Shown here: piece after piece, positions 45,412-57,011 of the stretch
Position numbering within the stretch: the stretch's first letter is position 1
Layout: every line of letters begins with the position of its first letter
Assembly: GCF_947507565.1 (NCBI RefSeq)
Contig: NC_089187.1
Span: forward strand, 1,674,001-1,738,000
Direction: 5' to 3'
Length of the DNA stretch: 64,000 nucleotides
Origin: Oscarella lobularis
Taxonomy: Eukaryota > Porifera > Homoscleromorpha > Homosclerophorida > Oscarellidae
Made by a program: the position numbers and the translations under genes
Notes under the pieces: model-generated
Databases searched by the model: none
Told to the model about the DNA's origin: nothing
The model's input: only the letters and a program-made list of their open reading frames with translations

Positions 45412-47664
45412 TTACAGTATCCTCCAACGTACTGGTCCTTGCATCAAAACTGGATTGACGAATGATACACCATCAATAACAGGTACAGCAAACCCAGTAG
45501 CGCCGTACTCTGTATATGACAGCGTAAAAATGTCAGACAATCGACAGGCAATGCTTACTGTTAAGCTTAGGAATAAGCACAATCTGAGACACAAAATTGA
45601 CTAAAACTTCAAAACTAGCAGCCTATAGAAGCCAAATAGCATTTTTTGTAAAGTTAGAGTCTCAACCACGTAATTTGATACGCACCTTGATGTCTCCAAC
45701 ATTAGTAGAAACTACACTAATGTCTGACCTAGTCGAATGAATTTATTGAAGAGATTGCACGGTATTTTGTATAGTACTTGAGATATGTAGCATTGGCGGT
45801 GACTATCTCCTTGGTGCCGCTCTTTGCAAGAGCTGCACGAACAGTAGCACGCATGACCTTAACAAATACAATTGAATCGACTTACGGCGAGCAAGAAAAT
45901 GTACTTTCTTACTACTCCAAGTGTGAAAGCCTCGACTTTGGTTGCGTTGTCTACCAGAACGTAAAACACCGCTTCGCCGGGAGCGGTAAAGTTTATGAAG
46001 GACGACGTTATGTTTATATACGGAGCTGACGTGGCGTTAACAAGGACTTGAAGAGCCTTGTTAGGGTACTTGCTGTAAAGCTAGCAAATAAAAGAAAAAT
46101 AGAGTAAGTGCTCATGCAGAAGGAAACTTAGGTTACCCCAGGAGCAAACTCTTTGAAAGAATTTGTATCAAGAGAAAATAGTGGATTGCTCGGAATCTAG
46201 GGTTTTGGAATAAAAAAGCGTCAGTGTGATGCTGTGAAGTCGTACCATGCTTTGCGTGATATTGATCTTCAAAACTCCAGCTTTCTGATACACGAAGCCG
46301 GCCGTATTTGCCACGTAGTCCGTTATCCAAACAGACAGCATTGAGAACGATGCGATTGCATTTGTTGGAGGAAGAGGCGGCGGTTGAAAAGGAGGATCAC
46401 TAGGATCCGGAGTGTAAATAAAATCGCACTAGGCAAACAATTAATATTAGTTTTTTTGATCGATAAGAATGGCATATACGTACGTACCTTATGAAGCGTC
46501 TGCATGAACGTAGAATTAAAAATTGGTGCTTGAGTCAGTGCTAAATTAATTTCTGCATCAGAAGAAACTTTCTGCAAAACTGAAAAAAAGTTTGGTTAGG
46601 GATCTAGATTAATATGAAGACACAGTACTAACGTGGAAGAGTTGATAAAGATTTGTTTGCCTCAGTGTTAATTGCATTCGTGGCAGCACTGCAAACCTAG
46701 TTTGTTAAACATCTCTTATGTAACTAATCTGCCAGAAGGGAATTATGATTACCTACCGATTTTTCCATACTGCCTTTGAGCCCATCTGCTATATTATCAG
46801 CAAACAGGTTGTAAAGCCAGCTGAAACAACACACTGCAGTTTTAAAAAGACTTTTGCCCAACGTTACGTGTCATACCTAGCTCCACCATGAAAGTGAACA
46901 TCCAAGTTACCAATGACAAAACTGCAGCTTTTGTCTGAAACTGTGGGGTGACCACTGCTGTCAACACCTGATCAGACAAGATACCATTTTTGCAAGTGCC
47001 CAGATTTCATTTCACTCTAAAGTGTGTACGCACCAAGGCTAACAACCGCCGTCAAACTGACATCGCTCGCAGACACATCTGCACTTCCGCTATCAGAGAT
47101 GTGAATCCTAAAAGCGGTTCTCAATAAAAGGTCCCAGAGTTTGGATTTCCCTTGCCAGCCGTGATTGCTATAATGCCAATTCGCCGACGCTGCGATGGAA
47201 ACGCCCGCTAGAGAAATTTCGATGCCTGTGCTCGCGACTGTTTTCAAAGCGGATGAAGCAATCGAAAATTGCGTTAGTCTTATGCTGAAAGAGAAACGGA
47301 AAAGTGGAAATCAAAAGGCGAAACGAAAAGCCGCTGCCTGCAAGGCAGACTAAGGCTTTCGGTTTCAGTAGCTTTCGGTTTCTGTTTTGCTCTTCTCACT
47401 TTGTAAAAGAGTAGTCTATGCCACCTATTACAGGTACGTGAGCTGATCCACTTTGGTCTGGGATAGAAATGCTTTTGAGTTCATTCACAAGAACTGGGAC
47501 TCCAACTTGGCGGACTATGTCAGGAGGTTTTCGTCATTTTTCGCTTTGCAATGGCACTAGACTTACCGTCCTAGCTGCGTTATTTCTGTTCTAAACCCGG
47601 GATTGATAAGGAAAACGACGTGCGAGTTGCAAAGAACGAGAAAGAGCAAGGCCAACGCTGCCAT
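45412..47664 (-). CDS. BPI/LBP-like secreted lipid-binding protein (copy 2, 14 exons)
   Basis: ATG at 47664 with a signal peptide. Exons: 47567-47664, 47400-47514, 47034-47284, 46877-46967, 46757-46820, 46633-46696, 46488-46579, 46246-46428, 46137-46196, 45886-46080, 45778-45857, 45686-45728, 45559-45583 (a 25-nt exon) and 45412-45509. From exon 2 on, phases agree and the product aligns along the whole BPI/LBP fold: the first barrel with the conserved Cys pair (DKSCSF...VCSAAT), the Pro-rich linker, ITDYVANTAGFVYQKAGVL and IPKLNKYGATGFAVP. In vertebrates such proteins bind LPS. Exon 1 lacks 8 nt (TAGACTAC) next to its donor compared with copy 1; with the same donor this shifts the frame and meets a stop within 12 codons. 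Function of this copy is therefore doubtful. Confidence 0.85.
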
Positions 47665-47684
47665 AATACACGGAACAGAACAGT
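46897..47684. repeat. Segmental duplication, partner of 1-813
   Basis: Direct duplicate of the left edge of the window, covering BPI exons 1-4. The break at about 47,684 lies only ~20 bp upstream of the ATG and abuts the zinc-transporter remnant. Confidence 0.85.
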
Positions 47685-47689
47685 AGCCA

Positions 47690-48265
47690 GACCTTTCTGA
47701 GCGCTCTGTGTCCCGTATAACGGTGCGGCTCCGCCCCAAATGCTCCTGAGGACCAATTAGCGACTACCCCAACGACGGCGGCACTCTCTTCCAAAAGAAC
47801 GGCGACGGCACTCGGATCGCGTCCAAATCTCAAAATGATTTCCCATGGACGCAATAAATAATACAATTCTATCGTATTCTCGAAAAGTCATGCCGGCGCT
47901 ATGAGCGCTCGCTCTCACTTGCACGATCGCGGCGGAGAAGTGTACCTTGTTTGGCAAGCGTGCTTAGACCCTCAGAGAGGACGAATATATTACCGTATCG
48001 ATTTCAACAATAGCTGATCCGCCTAATACAACCAGAGCCTAAGAAACGACACGTCTAATTAAATAGGAAGATTTTCCCTGTGCTACGGGGTCGGGGTACC
48101 AGTTGAAGGGATTCGAGATGAGGAGGATGCCAGAGTCCGCGGATGCGGCCGTGATAAAGAGACGCATCGGCTCCAAGGAAGAAGATTCCCACGCCACTCA
48201 CCAACGCGTAGACGAACTCAACTCGAGAGAACCCATAGCTAAAGAAGAAGAAATAGAGAGGCAAC
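47690..48265 (-). pseudogene. SLC30A9 (ZnT9)-like zinc transporter remnant
   Basis: The minus strand at 48264-48105 encodes YGFSRVEFVYALVSGVGIFF, then LGADASLYHG and HPPHLESL. These match the ZnT9 membrane segment before its HP..ESL motif. Further down, LGGSAIVE (about 48025), ASAHSAGMTFREY (about 47890) and RDPSAVAVLLEESAAVVGVV (about 47760-47820) match successive ZnT9 blocks but lie in different frames. The remnant stops at about 47690, exactly where the BPI duplication begins. Both termini are missing. ZnT9 is normally a mitochondrial zinc exporter; this copy cannot make one. Confidence 0.7.
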
Positions 48266-48329
48266 TGGATTCTCTAAACGCACGCTTACGGATGATCTGG
48301 GTCGGGTTTTCCTATTGAGTTTGCTATAT

Positions 48330-48796
48330 AAAACACGTGTACTTATGTATATAAAAGATTTTATCTAGGACCCTTCAAAAGAGCCTAGGAACAGAGCAAG
48401 TGTCCTGTACCTGATTTAGCATATGGACGAATGTATGGCTTCAGCAAGCATGCTCGATGAACCGCTATATAACCAAGCGGCCAATTTGAACATTGCTACA
48501 GCTGCATTGCTGAGAAAAGAGAAACAAATGTAATAATAATTATTTTTGAAGACCCTGCGTTTAATTAATTAATTAATTATTAATTAATTAACCTTAATAT
48601 TGCATTTGACGATTTTAGCTCAACCAGTAAAAATGAAAGTCTACGTCTTTCTCGTGGCCAAACACCTAAGAAATAACAACGAGTATAATGTATTGAATTA
48701 CAAGAAGAGATTTTGTGTACGTGCCTCGAGATGAACTTCTTTTTTCGACTGATCTTTGAACGATTTTTTCAGATGTCCAATTGTCCAATCCTGAAA

Positions 48797-48827
<31 letters not shown>

Positions 48828-49453
48828 GATTATCGCCTAAAAACATCACGTTTTCGTCTTCTTTCGTCTTCTTCCAATTCCCTATCGAGAGCCTCTTGAC
48901 TTTCCCAGACGAGCAAAGCCCTAAACGAGACTTCCAAGCAAAAATAACTACTCTTCTCCATGAGGCTCTTTCGTCGCCCTTTTGAGTCTTGTCGATGCGA
49001 ATTCGCGGAGATTGCTCACCGTTCTTTGTTGTTTTGCTGTAGAAACGGCTATGATGAGTCGCGTTTTGACGAAGGAGAGCGATCGGCTCGTAACTATAGC
49101 GTGCGTTATAGGAAAGCCTCCGCTTTGACGTCATCGATTCAAATTCCTAATTGCAATTCGCCACCTGTGACGATCCCTATCTCATTGTCGTTCTCTCTTC
49201 GTTTCCCTCGTCACATCGTGTAATTTTGCTAATGCAGAACGTCAATAATTGTGAATTCCACTCCAAACCAAAAATCAAATCAAATCTCTAGCAATTTCAC
49301 TTGTTTTTGTTACCAGGGACTCTTGTGGGGATTTCTCCGAACCGAGCTCACCTTACATAATTATGCGACCTCCCCAAATTCCCCTCATTAATTGTTCTCT
49401 CAGCTGCCGTCGATCGCCGTCATATCTCGCCTCTCCGCTCTTAGCTTGTCCAA
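48330..49453. other. AT-rich intergenic region with microsatellites
   Basis: Contains TTAA-type repeats (48563-48594) and an (AAAT)n microsatellite (about 48793-48830). A minus-strand open frame (48769-49134) is basic and has no recognisable domain; part of its apparent length is microsatellite. The promoter of the CARD gene should lie at the right end. Confidence 0.5.
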
Positions 49454-50267
49454 ATGTCTTCCGCATTGATCGACAAACGATGGGAGTCGATTGTTCAACC
49501 TCTATTCCGTGATCTCGTCCCCGTTCTCGATCCCGACTCCTTCCTCGATCAATCGTCTCTATATACAGCGACGAACTCGTCACCAAAGAGGAATATCACC
49601 GTCTTCGCTTGATGTCGTCGAGAGAAGAGAAATCTCGCTTGCTACTGAGCGATATTTTGCCGCGAAAGGGAGAGACGTCTTACGATCAATTTGTGACGAT
49701 TGTGCGAGAGACCGAAGGACAGAAACACGTCGTCAAAGTACTAGGTGAGCGAATTGGGAAAAATAATACGATTTTCGTTATTGATTTTGTGAAATTATCA
49801 GGAGGAGAGAGAAGATCGTTGGCGGCGGAGAAGAAAGAATTGGAGAAAAAGCTTTCTGAATCGGAGAAGAAGAATGCGAAATCGGAATTGACTAATATTG
49901 GATTGAGAAATAAGGTTATTTTATTTGGTTGATATAAATAGGATTGAGAATTGGTGATTTTTAGATTGGACGATGGGATGGGGGTCATCTCAAATGGAAA
50001 CAATTCGAATCAAACATGTCCATTAATTGTTTGCCAAATGGATGTGTGGCTGAAATCAATGGAATGATACATGTTGGTTGGTATAATAGAATGTTTCAGC
50101 TGAAGGAGGGAGCGTGGAAGGGAGAGAAGCATCACCTGGGTATTTTCATAGGGAGTGTCTTTGAATGTGAAGGGAAAGGATATGTCATGGAGGGGGGTGG
50201 TTTCATTGGGGGAAATGCAAGAGAATTTATGAATGGAAAAGTGAAACAAGAGATTTGGAATTATTAA
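49454..50267 (+). CDS. CARD - coiled coil - Kelch-like protein, 3'-truncated
   Basis: Three exons: 49454-49744, 49802-49914 and 49965-50267. Exon 1 encodes a caspase-recruitment-like domain: MSSALIDKRWESIVQPLF, then TKEEYHRLRL, SRLLLSDILPRKG and SYDQFVTIV, the usual six-helix CARD pattern. A TA-repeat at about 49559-49565 is two bases too long to keep one frame through the exon. Exon 2 is a charged coiled coil (AAEKKELEKKLSESEKK). Exon 3 resembles the start of a Kelch propeller (CVAEINGMIHVGW...GYVMEGG) but stops after about 1-2 blades. The stop is 13 bp before the ATG of Cys-rich copy C, so the insertion of block C probably cut the gene. Confidence 0.6.
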
Positions 50268-50279
50268 CTGAAATACCAC

Positions 50280-51336
50280 ATGACACCTATTGTCGTTTTC
50301 ATTATCGTCATCTTGACAGGTTTTCTAAACGACGACGCTACTGCAATTCGCGTTAAACGAGATTTGCCCATTTTACGCACATGCGACCCAAGAAGCACCG
50401 CAGCATCGGATAGATGCTACAAAGGCGATCTTGAAACATTGCAGATTGCGAACGCGACGCCTCGTGGCTAAATTTCGTCACCTGCGATCCTGTTAACAAA
50501 ATAGACAGTCTTAGCTCGGTGGTGGACGTCCCTGACACGAATCCATACGGCGTCGATTGCACGCCCGTCTCGGGTCGTCCAATCCGATGTGGTACTCACA
50601 GCACGCGATGCGTTTGCGACACACTGTCGACATCAAAGCTCCCTACTTCTTCAATCACTGCCGCTGCCAATATTGGCCATCAATTGACGTTCGCAAGCAG
50701 AGCCCTGCATTCTGCACACAGCGCGATCACGGAGGAACATCTGGTGTTCACTTCTATGCCTGCTGTAACAACTGCAATGATCCCGATACGAGTTGTGATA
50801 GAAGAACGTATCAGGGCGGTCGAGGCTACTCCGATCCCGCCAAATATTGCGGATCGTGTGGCGCGACCGATCCGCCCAATGATGGCAGAGAGACCTATCA
50901 TTTCAACTGCGGAAGTTGTCAAGAGCAGAATGCATGTGAGAAACTTTGTGACGAAATTCACTATATTGCAAAGAATCTGCCAGGACTTTGCCCTAAATGG
51001 TTAGGATGCTTCAGAGGCTGCTGTCTTGAATTGAATCCAAGTTACCGTGGTCAACGCGACGCTGGATCAAATTCAAATGTCAGTATTCCAAACTCATTCT
51101 GCGGTGATGCAAAATGTCAAAATGGTGAAAATCGATATAGCTGTCCCACGGACTGCTGCTCGGGGATTAACCCTGACATGTGCCCAGAGAAAGGATGCCA
51201 CCCAAACTGCTGCGAAGAGAGCAACTGCTGCATGGAAGCGACAACCGCTGGAACAGACCAAAACGACGCTCATCGCTTAGCTGTGCCTGGCATCCTCTTG
51301 CAGTTGCTTGTCTCTGTTCTTACGGCAAGGTACTAA
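50280..51336 (+). pseudogene. Secreted Cys-rich protein gene, copy C (two frameshifts)
   Basis: ATG at 50280 with signal peptide, then an RVKR site like copy A. Relative to copy A, 7 nt are missing after GGCGATCTTG (near 50430) and 1 nt near 50623, so the product is spread over three frames. From about 50630 to 51336 the frame is intact and reads through the position where copy A has its stop codon. It includes FCGDAKCQNGENRYSCPTDC and the hydrophobic tail. Convergent with NB-ARC/TPR copy C, with 131 bp between the stop codons. Confidence 0.75.
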
Positions 51337-51467
51337 ACCTGGCGTCTAAGCTTACTCAGCAAACCTTCTTCTTCATGCATGCTGTGTGGCTTGTCTTTCG
51401 TGTTTGTGTGTAGCGTTCAATAGACAATTCAGTGTCGGCTTCTGAGTTCTTCCGCGGTAAGAGAAAG

Positions 51468-54400
51468 TTACGACGCTTTCTCTTTCGACGTTACCAAAAT
51501 TTCAAAACATCGATTCACTAAATCAAGTGAAAAAAATTTGCAGACCTCTAAAACATTTACTCACTGCATTGCAGAAGAGGATGATCGCTCGGTAGCTGCG
51601 ATCCGTAGCGCTCAGACACTTCCCAAATAATTGATTCAGCTTCACTCGACTGCTTCGATTCCATAAGACTTCTCACGAAATTAATCGCAACTGCAATCCA
51701 AAAGTCAGCGGATGCACAGGCTGACCTTTTCTGCTTCAATTACCTCGCTGAGAAGACGAATCCTCGACAGGCAGCTCCTTAGACAACGCAAAAGCGCGTC
51801 GGAAATGACGAGACGCATCAAGCGGCTTCTTCATTTCTAGACACATATCGCCAAGCCTTCCAGCAAGGCGATGCACTAAACGCCGACTAAGTACAACAAC
51901 TCATAATTAAATATGAAAGCACGCCTGCCTTGGATCGTGTCAACTTTGCCAGCAAGAAGCAGCTTATCGTATAGCTGAAAACTCCGCTGAAGATAGGTGA
52001 TCGCTTCCTGTGTTTTGCCAATATCAGATAAGCTGTCTCCTAGAAGGTCCAAGCCTACATACAGAAAATAATACTAGTTGTCGCAGATGTCATTCTATTA
52101 TACAAGTTGCAATCGCTGTCTCCTTTGCTCCGCACAGCTCAAGCAACGCAAGGGTTTCTTTCAGACAAACAATCGATTCTTCCGTTTTGTCAGCGTATGA
52201 AAGATTCCGAGCGTGACGAGTAAGATCTTGATTAATAACAAAATTGTATTCATCTCTTTCTATACACACTATCTTACATTTGTGAAGTTCCATGCTTCCC
52301 GGAGGAAAGACGGACTTCGCGATCTCAAGAGCTCGCTTCGATCGGTCGCACCCTTCGGAGATCAGACCAAGCTTGCGAAGACAATCACCGGATTTATGAA
52401 GGGCTAAACAAAGCGCCTCTAACTAAAGCGATAAAGCAGACACTCATAGGGGAGACCATTAGCCAATCGAATATCGTTCTCGGGAAGTAAAGCGTCGAGC
52501 ATGTCAAGACCCTTGGTGAAGTGAACGTGAGCCTCTTTTGGCTTGTTCACACGATCCAAGGCATAACCATAACTCACGTAACCTAGGACACACACGTTCA
52601 TTTCTCATTCGTAAAGTACACAAAATCCTAACAACACTGTACATACAAGAAGCGAGGTGAAGATCGGCCACAACTTTCCTCTTGCCTGAACAAAGAGACA
52701 GTGCCAAGTTCAGCACTTCTAGCGTCTTCTTATATTCGGCCAATGAGTTGTACATATCCCCAAGGGAAGTAAGCACTACACAGAAGAAGACGTGCTTCAA
52801 TTCTATTCCGGAACCGAATTGAATACCATAGAATAGATCAGTCGTAGGCAGGCGATCTTGAACCCCGACAATCATTAGAAGCAGGCGTTCTGCTTTATCA
52901 AAGTGCCCTTGGCAAAGACCGCTGTGAGCGAGAAGAAAAATCCCTATTTTCAAATTAAGGAATACTAGTTGAAAAGACTCGGTTGCACGCTCAAACCTTC
53001 CCAGTACGTAACAATTTCGTCGTCTGTCATTTGATCGAAAGATCGACCTTGCAAGCCCAGCTCGATATTGCGCTCGGCGCTAAGCAGGTCTCCTAAAAAC
53101 ACGGAGATTCTAGCCAAGCCAAAGTAACCTAAACATTCAAGGAAGTAGATACTAACTCCAGGGTTAACAAAAAAAGCATACATCGAAGATACTGCTCTCG
53201 AGGAATGTTCAAACCGTCACGTGACTTCTCCAGATTATCGGTTCGCATGGTGTACAATTCCTTTGCCGTCTCAAGCTGCAAATAGTTCAGAGACAATAAA
53301 CAAGCGACGTCGATGACGTCAAAATGCCGACGACTATTCATGCCGAGTTCCAGCATTCGTCTCGCCACGGAATACACGTGGGGCAGCAGAGCAATCATAA
53401 GCTCATCGCCGAAGTGTCGTCCGTTGAACAGCGGAAGCACGCGTTCCATCAAACGCTCTTCGACGGTCCGCAGGACCTCTCGACACCGATCGGCGTCCTC
53501 CCAAAGACGACACAGGACGCTCGCCTGTATCAGATGATGAATCGAGTAGACGACGCCTACGTCATTTCGATCGCTCGGCTTCAGAAAGAAGCGTTCCTTC
53601 AAAGGACGCACTCGCACGGCGAACGACACCTCCCTGTGTCCGCCTTCCTCGTCCGAGAGCGAACAATCGCGAACGATGAATTGCGGAATGTCTTGAGAGG
53701 AGAGCACGGAGCAGAACTGTAGAAGCGAATAGCTCTTCGGCTGTCTCTTCTCGATGTCGTCGAGATCCATTTCCCAGGTCAGATAGACGTGCTTTCTGCT
53801 CTCCAAAGCCTCGGCGGCTCTGGCCAGTCGCTTGGCGTCTAATTTCTTCACATCAACGTCGTTCATATCGATGCGAGCCAAATCGGAAGGCGAGAGAATG
53901 CCTGCCTCTTGAAGAGACTCTTTCACGTGAGACAGACGAAAATACGAGAGGAATTTATCCATGTCAAGCGCCGCCGCGTCAAGCTCCTTTCTTTCGTTCT
54001 CCAGTTTTTCCCAGTACTGACGAAAAGAGATGTCGTGCTGCTCGATGAATATGCCAGCGTGCGCGAGAGCCAAAGGGAGACCCTCGACGGGCGGTTCAAC
54101 GGCCAATTTCCGGGCGAAGTCTTGCTCAGCTGAACTTATTGCATCAAAGGACTCCGGAACTCTTCCAGCCCAGCGGAGAAGTGCTGCAATAGCACTTTCC
54201 TCAGCTAGCATCTCTAATGTCAGTACCATTGTGCTATCGTCTTCGCGTTGAAAGCTCTTCTTTCTTGTCGTGATCAGAACGTGACAGGGAACAGATGCTC
54301 GAGGCAGGGAGTCTTTGATGAGTTCCGTCTCATCAGCGCTGTCGTAAACGACGACGCAGCGAGGCGAACGTCGCAAGAAGCTGAAAAAGACGACGAAATT

Positions 54401-56469
54401 ATCAGCCAACGTCGTAGAGAGTTTGGGCTCCTCTCGAAGACGGCGATCCGTCTGAACGAGCAACAGCTACAAGAGAGAATATCATTTATAATATCATTTA
54501 TTGCAGAAGCGGAACGTCAAAAATGTCGTACATTTCGTCTCACGGACGCCAGCAAAGAAGCGTACGACTCCGCATTGAAAAGAAAAACGCCGTCGCTGTA
54601 CGCTTTGGCGTGTCGAGAGACGTAGCAGTTGGCGAGAGTCGTCTTTCCCACGCCGCCCACACCAGAAATCACCTTAGATGTCGAGACAATTAACGATCCA
54701 CGTATAATCACAGGAGAAGACTGACCAGAATTCTGCGCTCTGTGATTGGCGCAACGGCGTAGTGTCGCGCCTCGGAACCCCAGAAAAATTTCTCTGCTTT
54801 ACGTAACTCTTCGTTTCTTCCTATCACTTGTAAGCGAGTGTCTTCAGGCAGAACTAAACCGGGTGCATTGCAATGTCTGTGGACCACTAAAGTCTATATC
54901 TTACTAGTAGCAATTTCTCCCTTTGTTGCCTGCTTCACGTCGTTCAGGACTCCCTTGAGATACTCGACGGAAGCTTTACTTTGGCCCTTCCACTGCTGAT
55001 ACTTGTGCAGCATGGACCACGCCATGTCATCAACTCCGAGGCCCTGCTTCTGACAGTTCTCGTCGATGCAGTCCAGTTCCACCCGCGGAAAGCCAAGGAA
55101 AATGCCCAATTGCTTCCAGTAGTGGCGAACGTCCTTGAACGCGAAGTCAAACAGCGATCGCTCGTAATCATCAGAAACTAAACGCAGAAACTTACTGTAT
55201 ACACGAAAAGTAAAAAAGATGATACCTCGCTGAGCATCATTGTCAGAAACGTTTCCTCTCCGGCGTAAACCTAAGCACCAATGTGAAGGGTTGATGCAAT
55301 GAGGTTGTCACTTACTCAGTGCCATTGCAGCTCTATAAGAAAGTCTACGTTGTCTTTTCATTGTAGGATTCAGTTTCATCATGCTCGCGTGCAAGTGGCC
55401 AGGGTCTGATTTGTGACGAGAAAGGACGAGTCGAAGGTGCTCAATGCAAGCTGCAAATCCTAACAGGATTCAGGCACGTGAACCTGAAACATTTTTCTGA
55501 ATGTACCGTACCTCGCGTAACCGTTCTAGCATCTAAAGAAGAAAATTTTTACTGCAAAACGTCGATGCTATTCTCCTAGACAACATACCCAGTTCATCTG
55601 AGGCTTCCTCTGATACTGTCTCAGTGCCTGAGTTGCTGCTGTTGAGTGATGCGTTCGAAAGCTGGGCGAAGGCACGAATACGATCTTCGTCTATCACGTC
55701 TGCGGCTGATGCAAGTAGAGAATAAACTTCCTGAACGCTGTGACTGTGATGAGACAATGTGCTCCGCAGCACAGCTTCACACACGGCAGACTCCAGTGAA
55801 TGAAGACTTTTCAGTTTCGATTCTAAACAAGAATCAATCTCCTTAACGTGTGAGAGGGCAAGAAGAACATGAGAGTCAGCTACTAGTAGTGTCCTTATAT
55901 ACATGTATTCCAATGTATACAGCATGATCAGGTAATACCATTCATAAAAACACCCCAGCTGAAGACAACTCAATACTCTAATTACACTCACCTTCGGGTA
56001 TTAGCCACTTCAGAATTCTGGGTGAAATCTCTGTCGTGCTTACATTGCTTTCGACGGCCTTCTTCACACGAAGAAAGGTGGTTCTAAGCTCGTCATCACT
56101 GCAACCTATGAGAAAGGCAAGGGAAAAGTAGAGGGACCACCTAACTACCTTCGATTCGATCTCACTGAGATTCGGTAGACATTCGTCAAGAACGTCGCCG
56201 TTTCCCACTCGGTGGACCGCCTCTCGGAAAACACGAAGCTGCGAAGCTCTCGAACTGTTTTCGAACGTCCATTTCCTGAACAATCGTTCGAGTAACGAAA
56301 CTGCCGTTTCGCTTTTATCGTCTCTTAGAGAAAGGGGGACCATTTGAGACAAAACGTCGCCGTCAGCGAGAGTTTGTGCGATTGCGCCCACTCGAACGCT
56401 CTGGTCGGAACAAGAGAGATTGTAAGCGAAAGAGAACACAAGCATTTGCTCTCTTGTATACGCATCCAT
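51468..56469 (-). CDS. Death-fold NB-ARC/TPR receptor, copy C (most complete)
   Basis: The best copy of this family. Exon 1 (ATG 56469, to about 56150) is a helical, death-effector-like domain (LFRKWTFENSSRASQLRVFR). Middle exons lead to a Death domain (about 54900-55171; HYWKQLGIFLGF, DDMAWSMLHKYQQW). The NB-ARC part spans about 54850-53190 with VISGVGGVGKTTL, VVVYDSADE, HVLITT and GLPLALAHAG. Winged-helix-like sequence and at least nine TPR-type repeats follow in short exons (for example GDLLSAERNIELGLQGR, LGDMYNSLAEYKKTLEV, GDSLSDIGKTQEAITYLQ). The terminal exon ends LVTSKEKAS at 51468. Expected: cytosolic NLR-like sensor that oligomerises through NB-ARC. The intron after exon 1 is only ~43 nt here and 2 nt short at its donor compared with copy B; reading through it keeps the frame open. 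Confidence 0.75.
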
Positions 56470-57011
56470 GACGCAACGCGCATGCGGCTACGCCTATCTG
56501 TTCGAGCATAGCTTAGATGACAGTCTACTGTAATCATGTACAGTAATAAGAGGTTGGTTTGGGCCTCCTCCTTTTGCAGCTGCAGTGCATGCCGAGTCAG
56601 AATCATAGCAGAGCCTCCTCACTTCGGCAATGGCATGGCAAAAATTTAACACTACCGGTCTATCTATATATCATTTGAACATGATTTGACCACACATTTT
56701 AATTAAAAATCGAGACTCGCCCCAGACTCCGAATCCCATCTAGTGACGCCACTGATTTCGGCTCTTCTGCTTACAGGCTTCCGCCTCTTCGATTCTACGC
56801 CAAAAGTCGAAATTTGGCCTACACAGTCAAAATTTAAAATGCGCCGCAGGAAGCTAGAATCCGTTCACTAGATTTGCTGTGCGAGCGTCCTAAATGGCAG
56901 AATGTCCGAAAGCCGAGGTCCTACTCTAGGCCGTAATTAGCGTTCATCTCGCCGTATCCGGGTTTGATGACTTTTGTCTGCCACGTGACGTCCACTTTCA
57001 CGCTCTCGAAC
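56470..57011. other. Intergenic between NB-ARC copy C and the Kelch gene (divergent promoters)
   Basis: Transcription diverges from here. The left part is a diverged relative of 26,240-26,540. No other feature is recognised. Confidence 0.5.

Noticed and set aside
48769-49134. Minus-strand open frame of 121 codons
   Set aside because: No recognisable domain; its end is translated microsatellite.
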